Positions 1 through 5,404 of a stretch of DNA of 5,404 bases are shown in pieces; positions within the stretch are counted from its first letter, which is position 1; every line of letters begins with the position of its first letter. The DNA is from an uncultured Erysipelotrichaceae bacterium (GTDB taxonomy: Bacteria > Bacillota_I > Bacilli_A > Erysipelotrichales > Coprobacillaceae): assembly GCA_947573745.1 (NCBI GenBank), contig CANPGX010000085.1, positions 1 through 5,404 on the forward strand, read 5' to 3'. The notes under the pieces are model-generated. The model was not told where the DNA came from. It saw only the letters and a list, made by a program, of their open reading frames with translations, and did not search any database. The translations under genes were made by a program, and so were the position numbers.

Positions 1-2
1 AA

Positions 3-50
3 CTGCAGATAGTAGAAATGATTTCCGTTAGAATTTCTATGCTTTGCTTT
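3..50 (+). other. Possible out-of-frame upstream portion of the SEDS gene
   Basis: The +3 frame is open from position 3 to 101 and reads LQIVEMISVRISMLCF over 3-50. This looks like the loop and start of the membrane helix expected just before LIPGIG in FtsW/SpoVE. The downstream gene is in the +1 frame, so one extra base somewhere around 22-54 would explain the break. Sixteen open codons are weak evidence on their own; the support is the hydrophobic composition and the absence of any plausible gene start at 52. Confidence 0.4.
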
Positions 51-900
51 ATTGGTAGCGGTTTTGATACCTGGCATAGGAAGTGTGAGAGGTGGAAGTC
101 GTAGTTGGTTTGCATTAGGACCCATTTCATTTCAGCCTTCGGAATTGTTTAAAATAGGGATGATGATGTTTTCCGCAAGTTATATATGTCGTTATTATCA
201 CTATCTAAAAAAATTAAAATATAGTTTTTTGTTGTGGTTGATTTTAGGTTCGGGTTTTTTATTGATCATGCTTCAACCGGATTTTGGAACAGGGATTGTC
301 ATGGTCTGTTCGGTGATCGTGATGTTGATCGTTACACCGTTCCCCTTTAAATATTTTATCTATCTAGGGATGATGGGCATACTCGGTATCGTTGGTCTGG
401 TTGCTTCAGCACCATATCGTATGGCACGTATTGTGGCTTATTTAGATCCCTTTAAGGATCCTTTAGGAAGTGGATTCCAAATGATTCAATCTTTATATGC
501 GATAGGGCCAGGAGGATTATTAGGTGTTGGGTTTAATCAAAGTATCCAAAAACATTTTTATCTTCCTGAACCACAAACCGATTTTATCTTTGCGATTTAT
601 TGTGAAGAGTTTGGTTTGATTGGGTGTATTGTCCTTGTAGGTTTATATTTTTATTTAATTTATTTAGCTATCCATATTGCAAGACAGTCAGAAGATTTAT
701 ATGGTTGTTTTTTAGCGATAGGATTAGCTGCCATGATCGGTATTCAAACCATCATCAATCTAGGCGTTGTTGTAGGCTTGTTACCAGTAACAGGTGTTAC
801 ATTGCCGTTGATGTCTTATGGTGGATCTAGTTTAACGATCATGTTGAGCACCTTTGGAATTTTAATATATATCGCTAAAAAGAATGAAGATGTGTTATAA
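22..900 (+). CDS. ftsW: SEDS-family peptidoglycan glycosyltransferase FtsW/SpoVE type, 5' end missing or frame-broken
   Basis: This is the C-terminal three quarters of a SEDS polytopic membrane protein, which polymerises lipid II into glycan strands at the septum with a class B PBP. The family is usually about 370-400 aa; here the homologous frame is open only from position 22, giving about 290 residues. Counting from the TTG at 52, visible motifs are LIPGIG (5-10), GGSRSW (14-19), QPSELFK (28-34), LQPDFGTG (74-81), DPLGSGFQMIQSLYAIGPGG (136-155), LPEPQTDFIFA (171-181) and LPVTGVTLPLMSYGGSSL (244-261). Asp177 in QTDFIFA matches the catalytic Asp of SEDS proteins. Several hydrophobic membrane segments lie between them. 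The wording resembles B. subtilis SpoVE from memory, and its place before murG fits FtsW/SpoVE better than RodA. The TTG at 52 has no ribosome binding site and sits inside a membrane helix, so I do not believe it is the true start. Stops at 10-12, 13-15 and 19-21 close this frame upstream. Family certain; FtsW versus SpoVE is not separable by sequence alone. Confidence 0.93.
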   Translation, partial: FPLEFLCFALLVAVLIPGIGSVRGGSRSWFALGPISFQPSELFKIGMMMFSASYICRYYHYLKKLKYSFLLWLILGSGFLLIMLQPDFGTGIVMVCSVIVMLIVTPFPFKYFIYLGMMGILGIVGLVASAPYRMARIVAYLDPFKDPLGSGFQMIQSLYAIGPGGLLGVGFNQSIQKHFYLPEPQTDFIFAIYCEEFGLIGCIVLVGLYFYLIYLAIHIARQSEDLYGCFLAIGLAAMIGIQTIINLGVVVGLLPVTGVTLPLMSYGGSSLTIMLSTFGILIYIAKKNEDVL

Positions 901-907
901 TAAAATC

Positions 908-912
908 AGGAG
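908..912 (+). promoter_or_regulatory. Ribosome binding site of murG
   Basis: AGGAG lies 7 nt before the ATG at 920, in the 19-nt gap after the ftsW stop. It selects 920 over the in-frame ATG at 884, which lies inside ftsW and has no comparable site. Confidence 0.85.
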
Positions 913-919
913 TGATCAT

Positions 920-2002
920 ATGAGAATTTTAATAAGTACTGGAGGCACTGGGGGACACCTTTATCCTGCTTTAGCCTTAGCTGATGATATTAAAGAGAGA
1001 GAACCTGAGACAAAATTTCTTTTTGTCGGAACAAAGCATCGCTTGGAGTCACAAGTAGTCCCTCAAAGAGGTTATGATTATCGTGGTATACATGTGTTAG
1101 GCTTGGCTGGTCATCCATTACAAAAAGCTAAAGCCATGATGGTCTTTATTCGTTCTTTGGCTATTTCCAAAAAAATTATTCAAGAGTTTAAACCTGATTT
1201 AGTGATTGGTTTTGGTGGCTATGTCAGTGCTTCGGTGGTTTATAGTGCGACGAGAATGCATATTAAGACCATGATCCATGAACAGAATTCTATCATTGGA
1301 TTAACAAATAAAATGTTGATGAAATATGTGGATGCCATTGTATGTTGTTATGAGAAAGCTTACGAGGCCTTTCCTAAAGAAAAAACCTATTTATTGGGGA
1401 ATCCTCGTGCTTCTGTTGTTGTCAAAGCACCCAAGAAAGATATCTATGAAACATATCATTTAGATCGCCAAAAGCGTATTGTTTTAATGGTCATGGGATC
1501 ATTGGGATCATCTACTATTAATCAAATGATGAAAGATACTCTAGCTTTGTTTAAAGATGCGGATTATCAAATTTTATTTGTTACTGGGAAACATCAAGAA
1601 CATGATTGGCTGTCGTCTAAAGATATGCCGGCCTGTTTTCATACAGCAGAATATATTGAAGATATGCCTAGTTTATTAAGGAAAGTTTCTTTGATCGTTA
1701 CGCGTGCTGGGGCTACCACCTTGGCAGAAATCACAGCACTTGGATGTCCTTCTTTGATTATTCCCAGTCCTTATGTAGCAAGTAATCATCAAGAGTATAA
1801 TGCTAGAGAATTAGAGAGGAAAAAGGCAGCTGTGGTTATTCTTGAAAAAGATCTTACACCTAAAAAATTAGTTGATACGATCAATCATCTTCTTCAAGAC
1901 GAAGAAACATTGAAAAATATGGCTTTACAAGCACGTCAACTTGGAAAACCAGATGCCTGTTTAGATATATATCAGTTAATTAAAAAAATAATGAAGGAGT
2001 AG
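920..2002 (+). CDS. murG: UDP-N-acetylglucosamine--N-acetylmuramyl-(pentapeptide) pyrophosphoryl-undecaprenol GlcNAc transferase MurG
   Basis: MurG adds GlcNAc from UDP-GlcNAc to lipid I, making lipid II on the cytoplasmic face of the membrane. The 360-aa product has the usual length and GT-B (family GT28) layout. The N-terminal acceptor domain starts immediately with GGTGGH (8-13, His13 in the first glycine loop), then GFGGYVS (97-103), HEQN (120-123) and GNPR (160-163). The C-terminal UDP-GlcNAc domain has GSLGSS (193-198), TRAGATTLAE (261-270, with Glu270 in the donor-binding region) and NHQEYNA (289-295). The third glycine loop is unusual: most MurG proteins have GGSxGA with a following Asn, whereas here it is MGSLGSSTIN. 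I chose the ATG at 920 because it has a good ribosome binding site and puts GGTGGH at the normal distance from the N-terminus; the ATG at 884 would add 12 unneeded residues and overlap ftsW. It sits 19 nt after ftsW and 4 nt before murB, so co-transcription is likely. Confidence 0.97.
   Translation: MRILISTGGTGGHLYPALALADDIKEREPETKFLFVGTKHRLESQVVPQRGYDYRGIHVLGLAGHPLQKAKAMMVFIRSLAISKKIIQEFKPDLVIGFGGYVSASVVYSATRMHIKTMIHEQNSIIGLTNKMLMKYVDAIVCCYEKAYEAFPKEKTYLLGNPRASVVVKAPKKDIYETYHLDRQKRIVLMVMGSLGSSTINQMMKDTLALFKDADYQILFVTGKHQEHDWLSSKDMPACFHTAEYIEDMPSLLRKVSLIVTRAGATTLAEITALGCPSLIIPSPYVASNHQEYNARELERKKAAVVILEKDLTPKKLVDTINHLLQDEETLKNMALQARQLGKPDACLDIYQLIKKIMKE
1994..1999 (+). promoter_or_regulatory. 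Ribosome binding site of murB
   Basis: AAGGAG lies 7 nt before the murB ATG at 2007, within the last codons of murG and directly before its TAG stop (2000-2002). Translation of the two genes is probably coupled. Confidence 0.85.
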
Positions 2003-2006
2003 AAGC

Positions 2007-2921
2007 ATGGATTTTGATACAATAACACAAGATCTTTATAAGATGCATATAGGAGATATCAAGGAGTATGAACCATTATATAAACATACGACTTTTCGTG
2101 TTGGCGGACCAGCAAGATGGTATCTATCACCTTATGATGCTCTTTCTTTAAAAACGTTGATGCATTATGTTCATAGTCATAAGATCCCATACTTTATTTT
2201 AGGAAAGGGATCTAATGTTCTTTTTTCTGATAAAGAATATAATGGGATCATCATTTCCTTATCAGAACATTTTCAACAAGTCGATATCAATTGTTGTTTG
2301 ATTAGGGTGGCATCAGGTGTTTCGTTAATGAAATTGGCTTATGATTGTGCTAAGTGGGGACTTTCTGGTTTAGAGTTTGCAGGGGGCATTCCCGGAAGTG
2401 TGGGTGGTGGCTTATTTATGAATGCGGGCGCCTATAAACATGATTTTTCTGAAATTGTTAAAGAGGTCTATGTTCTTGATGAACATTTTAATATACGTTG
2501 TCTCTCTAAAGAAGACATGTCCTTTGCTTATCGTCATTCTGTGATTCAGCAACATCCGGAATGGATTATCTTAGGGGGTTTATTAGAAATGAAAGCAGCT
2601 GATTCTAAAAGTATTCAAGAACTTCTTGATCGCCGCAAAGAAAAGCGTATGGCTTCGCAACCTTGGAATATGTCTAGTGCAGGAAGTGTTTTTAGAAATC
2701 CAGATGAAAAGCCTGCTTGGCAATGTATTGATGAATGTCAATTGCGTGGTTATGAGATAGGTGGAGCGCAAATTTCACCAAAGCATTCGAATTTTATTGT
2801 TAATAATGGTTATGCTAGTGCTAAAGATATTTTGGATCTTATCTATTTCACAAAAGATACAGTTTATGAAAAATTAGGTATCGTTTTGACTACTGAAGTA
2901 AGATTAGTCAATTGGGATTAA
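2007..2921 (+). CDS. murB: UDP-N-acetylenolpyruvoylglucosamine reductase MurB (type II)
   Basis: MurB is a cytoplasmic FAD enzyme that uses NADPH to reduce UDP-GlcNAc-enolpyruvate to UDP-MurNAc, the second committed step of peptidoglycan precursor synthesis. The 304-aa length fits the shorter type II enzymes of Firmicutes. The FAD-binding part shows HTTFRVGGPA (27-36), LGKGSN (65-70) and GLSGLEFAGGIPGSVGG (118-134), continuing to MNAGAY (138-143). YRHS (175-178) carries the Arg (176) matching the substrate-stabilising Arg of E. coli MurB. SAGSVFRNP (224-232) carries the proton-donating Ser (227), and TTEVRLVN (295-302) carries the C-terminal catalytic Glu (297). All three known active-site residues are therefore present. 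GGAQISPKHSNFIVN (252-266) is the other conserved C-terminal block. The gene starts 4 nt after murG and ends 1 nt before divIB, as in the Bacillus cluster order. Nothing suggests damage. Confidence 0.97.
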   Translation: MDFDTITQDLYKMHIGDIKEYEPLYKHTTFRVGGPARWYLSPYDALSLKTLMHYVHSHKIPYFILGKGSNVLFSDKEYNGIIISLSEHFQQVDINCCLIRVASGVSLMKLAYDCAKWGLSGLEFAGGIPGSVGGGLFMNAGAYKHDFSEIVKEVYVLDEHFNIRCLSKEDMSFAYRHSVIQQHPEWIILGGLLEMKAADSKSIQELLDRRKEKRMASQPWNMSSAGSVFRNPDEKPAWQCIDECQLRGYEIGGAQISPKHSNFIVNNGYASAKDILDLIYFTKDTVYEKLGIVLTTEVRLVNWD

Positions 2922-2922
2922 T

Positions 2923-3684
2923 ATGAAGAAAAAAACAGATATTTATTATAATGAGCATGACCAATCACAAGTGTATGAAGTTCTTAAGAAAAAGAAGAAA
3001 AGTCGTTTAAAACAGAAGTGGCGTATTTTTTTAATTGTCATCATGATTGCGGGTATCCTTTTATTTATTCAAAGTGATTTTAGTAAGGTGCGTTCTATTG
3101 AAATTCAAGGAAATCAGCTGATGAGCGAAACACTAATCAAAGATCATTTAAATATTGATGAAGAAAGTTTCATTTTTAATGCTTGGCCATCGACTTTGGA
3201 AAAACGCTTAAAAAATAATTCGTTGATAGAAGAAGTTCATGTTAGGACAATTCCTTTTATCGGAGTTAAAGTGACAGTTAAAGAAGCTAACATCATTGCA
3301 TATATGGAGCAAGGATCACAATATATTCTTGTTGGTTCTAATGGAAAAACATTAACTGTAGAGAAAGAAAAATATACTTCTTTTGTACAGAATTATATTC
3401 TATTGAGACAATTTTCTGTAGATGATACTTTTAATCAATTTACAGAAGCTTTAGCTAAGGTGGATGAAGATGTACTTTATCAAATTTCAGATATTGTCTT
3501 TGTACCGGAGAAGACAGATCCAACAAAATTAGAATTTATGATGGATGATGGTAAAAGGCTCTATTTACGTATAGAAGATATGGTTGAAGAACTAAAGAGT
3601 TATAATCAAGTGATTTCTACATATCCTAATGGCTGTTATTATGATTTCCTAGGACGTAAAGTTTATGTTAAAGAATGTGAATAA
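2923..3684 (+). CDS. divIB: Cell division protein DivIB/FtsQ
   Basis: DivIB (FtsQ in Gram-negatives) is a bitopic membrane protein of the septal complex with FtsL and DivIC; it stabilises and regulates the septal wall synthase. The 253-aa product has the expected plan: a charged cytoplasmic tail (1-33) with a Lys-rich run (22-26), one membrane helix (about 34-50), then an external POTRA domain (about 55-122) starting with VRSIEIQGN and holding LIEEVHVRTIPFIGVKVTVKE (101-121). The less conserved beta domain follows (about 123-250). Identification rests on this architecture, the POTRA wording and the position after murB, since FtsQ proteins diverge strongly. The ATG lies 1 nt after the murB stop with only a weak GGGA upstream, so translation probably depends on ribosomes finishing murB. 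A run of seven A (2929-2935) falls in codons 3-5. The stop codon is the first part of a terminator hairpin, making this the last gene of its transcription unit. Confidence 0.92.
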   Translation: MKKKTDIYYNEHDQSQVYEVLKKKKKSRLKQKWRIFLIVIMIAGILLFIQSDFSKVRSIEIQGNQLMSETLIKDHLNIDEESFIFNAWPSTLEKRLKNNSLIEEVHVRTIPFIGVKVTVKEANIIAYMEQGSQYILVGSNGKTLTVEKEKYTSFVQNYILLRQFSVDDTFNQFTEALAKVDEDVLYQISDIVFVPEKTDPTKLEFMMDDGKRLYLRIEDMVEELKSYNQVISTYPNGCYYDFLGRKVYVKECE

Positions 3685-3720
3685 AGATTTTCTATCGCTA
3701 GGAAATCTTTTTATTTTCTT
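3683..3720 (+). terminator. Rho-independent terminator after divIB
   Basis: The left arm 3683-3694 pairs with the right arm 3699-3710 over 12 bp, with one T-G wobble (3691-3702) and a TCGC tetraloop (3695-3698). The T-rich tail 3708-3720 (TTTTTATTTTCTT) follows at once. The stem begins within the TAA stop of divIB (3682-3684). This is a classic intrinsic terminator shape and ends the ftsW-murG-murB-divIB unit, fully or in part. Confidence 0.88.
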
Positions 3721-3751
3721 CAAAAAGTGTCATGATATTCTCTTAAAATAG

Positions 3752-3780
3752 TTCCTTTATTTTTGGATTTATGATATTAT
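3752..3780 (+). promoter_or_regulatory. Candidate sigma-A promoter for ftsA-ftsZ (extended -10)
   Basis: TGATATTAT at 3772-3780 fits an extended -10 (TGn followed by TATTAT, one mismatch to TATAAT). The -35 at the standard 17-bp spacing is poor (TTCCTT, 3752-3757), which is tolerable when the TGn element is present. Predicted transcription would start near 3787, giving a leader of about 25 nt before the ftsA ATG. Its place between the terminator and ftsA supports it. The region from 3721 to 3751 shows only AT-rich sequence and a second copy of ATGATATT (3732-3739). Confidence 0.6.
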
Positions 3781-3799
3781 ATCTATAAAGTGAGTAGTG

Positions 3800-3806
3800 A
3801 GGGGAG
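3800..3806 (+). promoter_or_regulatory. Ribosome binding site of ftsA
   Basis: AGGGGAG lies 5 nt before the ATG at 3812. It decides the start: the in-frame GTG at 3797 lies upstream of this site and has no comparable site of its own. Confidence 0.85.
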
Positions 3807-3811
3807 ATAGG

Positions 3812-5074
3812 ATGAAAGATATTTATGCTGTATTAGACTTAGGAAGTTCAACCATCAAACTTGTTGTGGGGGAAATTGTTAATTCAAATGTGAATATTTT
3901 ATATGCTTCGATGATTCCTAGTCATGGTATTAAAAATGGTGAAATTAAGAATCAATCTCTAGTCATCGAGGATATACGGCAAATCATTGCGTCTGGACAA
4001 TCAGCGTTAAATACAAAGATTGAACGTGTGGCGTTGAATATTCCTACTCATAAGTCACGATTATATCAATGCCAAGGAAGTTGTATGGTTCATCGACCAC
4101 AAGATGGTATCACGAATGAGGATATTATTCGTGCTTTAAATGATGCCAAACGTTTTGAAAGAAAAGAAAATGAAGAAATTATATCTGTGATTCCGGTGAC
4201 TTATTATTATAGTCAAACAAGTTCTAAAGAAGCTCCTATAGGGAAAAAATCAGCCAACTTGACGATTGATGCTATGGTTATCACAACGCGAAGTAAGATT
4301 TTGTATCCTTATTTACGTGTCGTGGAGTTATCAGGACTTGAAGTTGTGGATATATCCATTGATGCTTATGGTTGTGCAAAAGAAGCTTTTGATGAGGTTT
4401 ATCTTGAAGAAGGCGCTATTTTGATTGATATAGGTTATAAGAGTTCTTCAATATCTTTTTTCTATGAAGGTTATTTGCAGTTACTGACAACAGTACCTGT
4501 TGGGGGTTATAGTTTAACAAAGAAGTTAGCTAATGAATTACAGATCCCTATTCCTAAAGCTGAAGCTTATAAGATTAAATATGGTACATGTAATCGACAA
4601 ATTGGCAATGAAGATATCATTCATACGATTTATATGGGTGATGAAGAAAAAAATTATTCACAGAGAGATTTAGCAGAATTACTATATGATGCAGCAAAAG
4701 AAATGGCTCAAGTCATCAAAGAAAAGATTTCTGTGATTGAAGGTAGTTCAAAGTATGAAATGCTGATCGTTGGTGGTGGTGGTGAATTAGAAGATATTGC
4801 CAAACCAATGATGGAAGTGTTAGGTAGTTCAGTGAGAGTTTATCGTCCTGAAATTATCGGCGCGAGAAAGATGAGTTATGTTTCATGTTTAGGGATGATT
4901 TATTTTCTTAATGATCGTATTAAAATTTTAGGTAAACAAAAACCTTCTTTGGTTTTGCCAGAACTAACACATACGATGAGTTTGCGTTTCAAAGGTCTAA
5001 CAAAGTCTACAGGACAAAAATCGGATAAAAAGATCAATAAGTTGATTGATGCTATATTTACAGAAAATGAATAA
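3812..5074 (+). CDS. ftsA: Cell division protein FtsA
   Basis: FtsA is the actin-like protein that polymerises at midcell, binds the FtsZ C-terminal peptide and anchors the Z-ring to the membrane through a C-terminal amphipathic helix. The 420-aa product has normal length. The N-terminal phosphate-1 motif VLDLGSSTIKLVVGE (7-21) is intact. The FtsA-specific 1C subdomain spans roughly 80-165, with ITNEDIIRALNDAK (100-113) and VIPVTYYY (126-133). PVGGYSLT (229-236) and KAEAYKIKYG (249-258) are typical of the family. Two nucleotide-site motifs are weak: phosphate-2 reads IDIGYKSSS (205-213) where relatives have DIGGGTT-like sequence, and the adenosine motif reads VGGGGELED (320-328) in place of TGGxxxLxG. 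The last 15 residues (406-420, KKINKLIDAIFTENE) could form the membrane helix but end in acidic residues. ATG 3812 follows the strong ribosome site, in its own unit after a terminator; ftsZ follows after 15 nt. Confidence 0.94.
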   Translation: MKDIYAVLDLGSSTIKLVVGEIVNSNVNILYASMIPSHGIKNGEIKNQSLVIEDIRQIIASGQSALNTKIERVALNIPTHKSRLYQCQGSCMVHRPQDGITNEDIIRALNDAKRFERKENEEIISVIPVTYYYSQTSSKEAPIGKKSANLTIDAMVITTRSKILYPYLRVVELSGLEVVDISIDAYGCAKEAFDEVYLEEGAILIDIGYKSSSISFFYEGYLQLLTTVPVGGYSLTKKLANELQIPIPKAEAYKIKYGTCNRQIGNEDIIHTIYMGDEEKNYSQRDLAELLYDAAKEMAQVIKEKISVIEGSSKYEMLIVGGGGELEDIAKPMMEVLGSSVRVYRPEIIGARKMSYVSCLGMIYFLNDRIKILGKQKPSLVLPELTHTMSLRFKGLTKSTGQKSDKKINKLIDAIFTENE

Positions 5075-5076
5075 AG

Positions 5077-5081
5077 AGAGG
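5077..5081 (+). promoter_or_regulatory. Ribosome binding site of ftsZ
   Basis: AGAGG lies 8 nt before the first of two consecutive ATG codons (5090 and 5093). The spacing favours 5090; 5093 would leave 11 nt. Confidence 0.65.
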
Positions 5082-5089
5082 TTATAAAG

Positions 5090-5404
5090 ATGATGGATGC
5101 TGGAGAATTCATTCAAGTAGCGAAAATTAAGGTAATCGGTGTTGGTGGCGGTGGTTGTAATGCTGTTGCACGTATGATTGAAGAAGGAGTTCAAGGTGTT
5201 GAATTCTATGTGGCTAATACTGATGCACAAGTTCTTAATGGAACAAAAGTAAGAAATAAGATTACATTAGGTAAAAGTTTAACACAAGGATTAGGAGCTG
5301 GAGGAAATCCAGAAATTGGTCGTAAAGCAGCCATGGAATCTGAGGTTGAAATTAAGGAAGCTTTATCAGGAGCAAATATGATCTTTATTGCTGCTGGTAT
5401 GGGT
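5090..5404 (+). CDS. ftsZ: Cell division protein FtsZ, N-terminal 105 residues (cut by window end)
   Basis: FtsZ is the tubulin-like GTPase that forms the cytokinetic Z-ring. The partial product begins MMDAGEFIQVAKIKVIGVGG, and the first GTP-binding loop is complete: VIGVGGGGCNAV (15-26). NTDAQVL (43-49), LTQGLGAGGNPEIGRKAA (63-80) and the beginning of the tubulin signature region, FIAAGMG (99-105), follow. The window ends just before the expected GGTGTG. Compared with B. subtilis FtsZ as I recall it, NAVNRM is NAVARM and LTRGLGAG is LTQGLGAG; both are at tolerated positions. The frame is open to the last base and lies 15 nt after ftsA, so co-transcription from the promoter ahead of ftsA is likely. 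There is no doubt about the family; the C-terminal linker and FtsA-binding peptide are outside the window. Confidence 0.97.
   Translation, partial: MMDAGEFIQVAKIKVIGVGGGGCNAVARMIEEGVQGVEFYVANTDAQVLNGTKVRNKITLGKSLTQGLGAGGNPEIGRKAAMESEVEIKEALSGANMIFIAAGMG

Noticed and set aside
36..54. Programmed +1 frameshift in the SEDS gene, with CTTTGC resembling the prfB CTTTGA slip site
   Set aside because: There is no stop codon at the slip position, no upstream Shine-Dalgarno-like stimulator, and no precedent I know of in ftsW. An indel is the simpler explanation.
624..830. A 68-codon open frame inside ftsW in another frame
   Set aside because: It lies wholly within a conserved SEDS coding region, has no ribosome site, and its product is low-complexity without a recognisable motif.
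884..919. An upstream in-frame ATG for murG at 884, overlapping the end of ftsW
   Set aside because: It has no good ribosome site, adds 12 residues before a normal MurG start, and the ATG at 920 has AGGAG at proper spacing.
2583..2771. A minus-strand open frame opposite murB
   Set aside because: It is an antisense shadow of a highly conserved gene, with no ribosome site or recognisable protein.
3744..3749. TAAAAT as a -10 for an ftsA promoter
   Set aside because: The sequence at the -35 position (CAAAAA, 3721-3726) does not resemble TTGACA and there is no TGn extension.
3797..3811. A GTG start for ftsA at 3797
   Set aside because: The strong AGGGGAG site lies downstream of this GTG and 5 nt before the ATG at 3812.
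4900..5230. Two overlapping minus-strand open frames opposite the ftsA-ftsZ junction
   Set aside because: They are antisense to two well-supported genes, overlap each other, and encode nothing recognisable.

Overview
The window is a stretch of the division and cell wall (dcw) cluster of a low-GC Firmicute. All genes lie on the + strand, in the order ftsW/spoVE-type SEDS gene (5' end missing), murG, murB, divIB/ftsQ, ftsA, ftsZ (3' end missing). The AT-rich coding sequence, strong AGGAG-type ribosome binding sites, DivIB-type FtsQ and a gene order like that of Bacillus subtilis (spoVE-murG-murB-divIB-...-ftsA-ftsZ) all point to Firmicutes/Bacillota. The proteins are clearly diverged from Bacillus and Clostridium. 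The FtsZ wording (GCNAVARM, FYVANTDAQ) makes an Erysipelotrichia-like gut or oral anaerobe my best guess, but that is an inference and not a database result.

Positions 1-3684 hold the wall-synthesis half. A SEDS glycosyltransferase, the lipid II synthase MurG, the UDP-MurNAc-forming reductase MurB and the divisome membrane protein DivIB are packed with gaps of 19, 4 and 1 nt. Positions 3683-3811 hold a strong intrinsic terminator that starts inside the divIB stop codon, followed by an extended -10 promoter candidate. Positions 3812-5404 hold the cytoskeletal half: ftsA, then 15 nt later the first 105 codons of ftsZ. The cluster therefore appears to be cut into two transcription units, one for precursor synthesis and septal wall machinery and one for the Z-ring and its membrane anchor.

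The genes act together. MurB makes UDP-MurNAc, MurG completes lipid II on the inner leaflet, and the SEDS protein polymerises it at the septum. DivIB belongs to the complex that holds and regulates the septal synthase. FtsA ties FtsZ filaments to the membrane.

I see no mobile element, CRISPR array, RNA gene or undescribed system. The points worth checking are a reading-frame break at the extreme 5' end of the SEDS gene, an FtsA whose second phosphate motif and adenosine motif are eroded, a variant MurG third glycine loop, and the terminator/promoter pair that splits the cluster.
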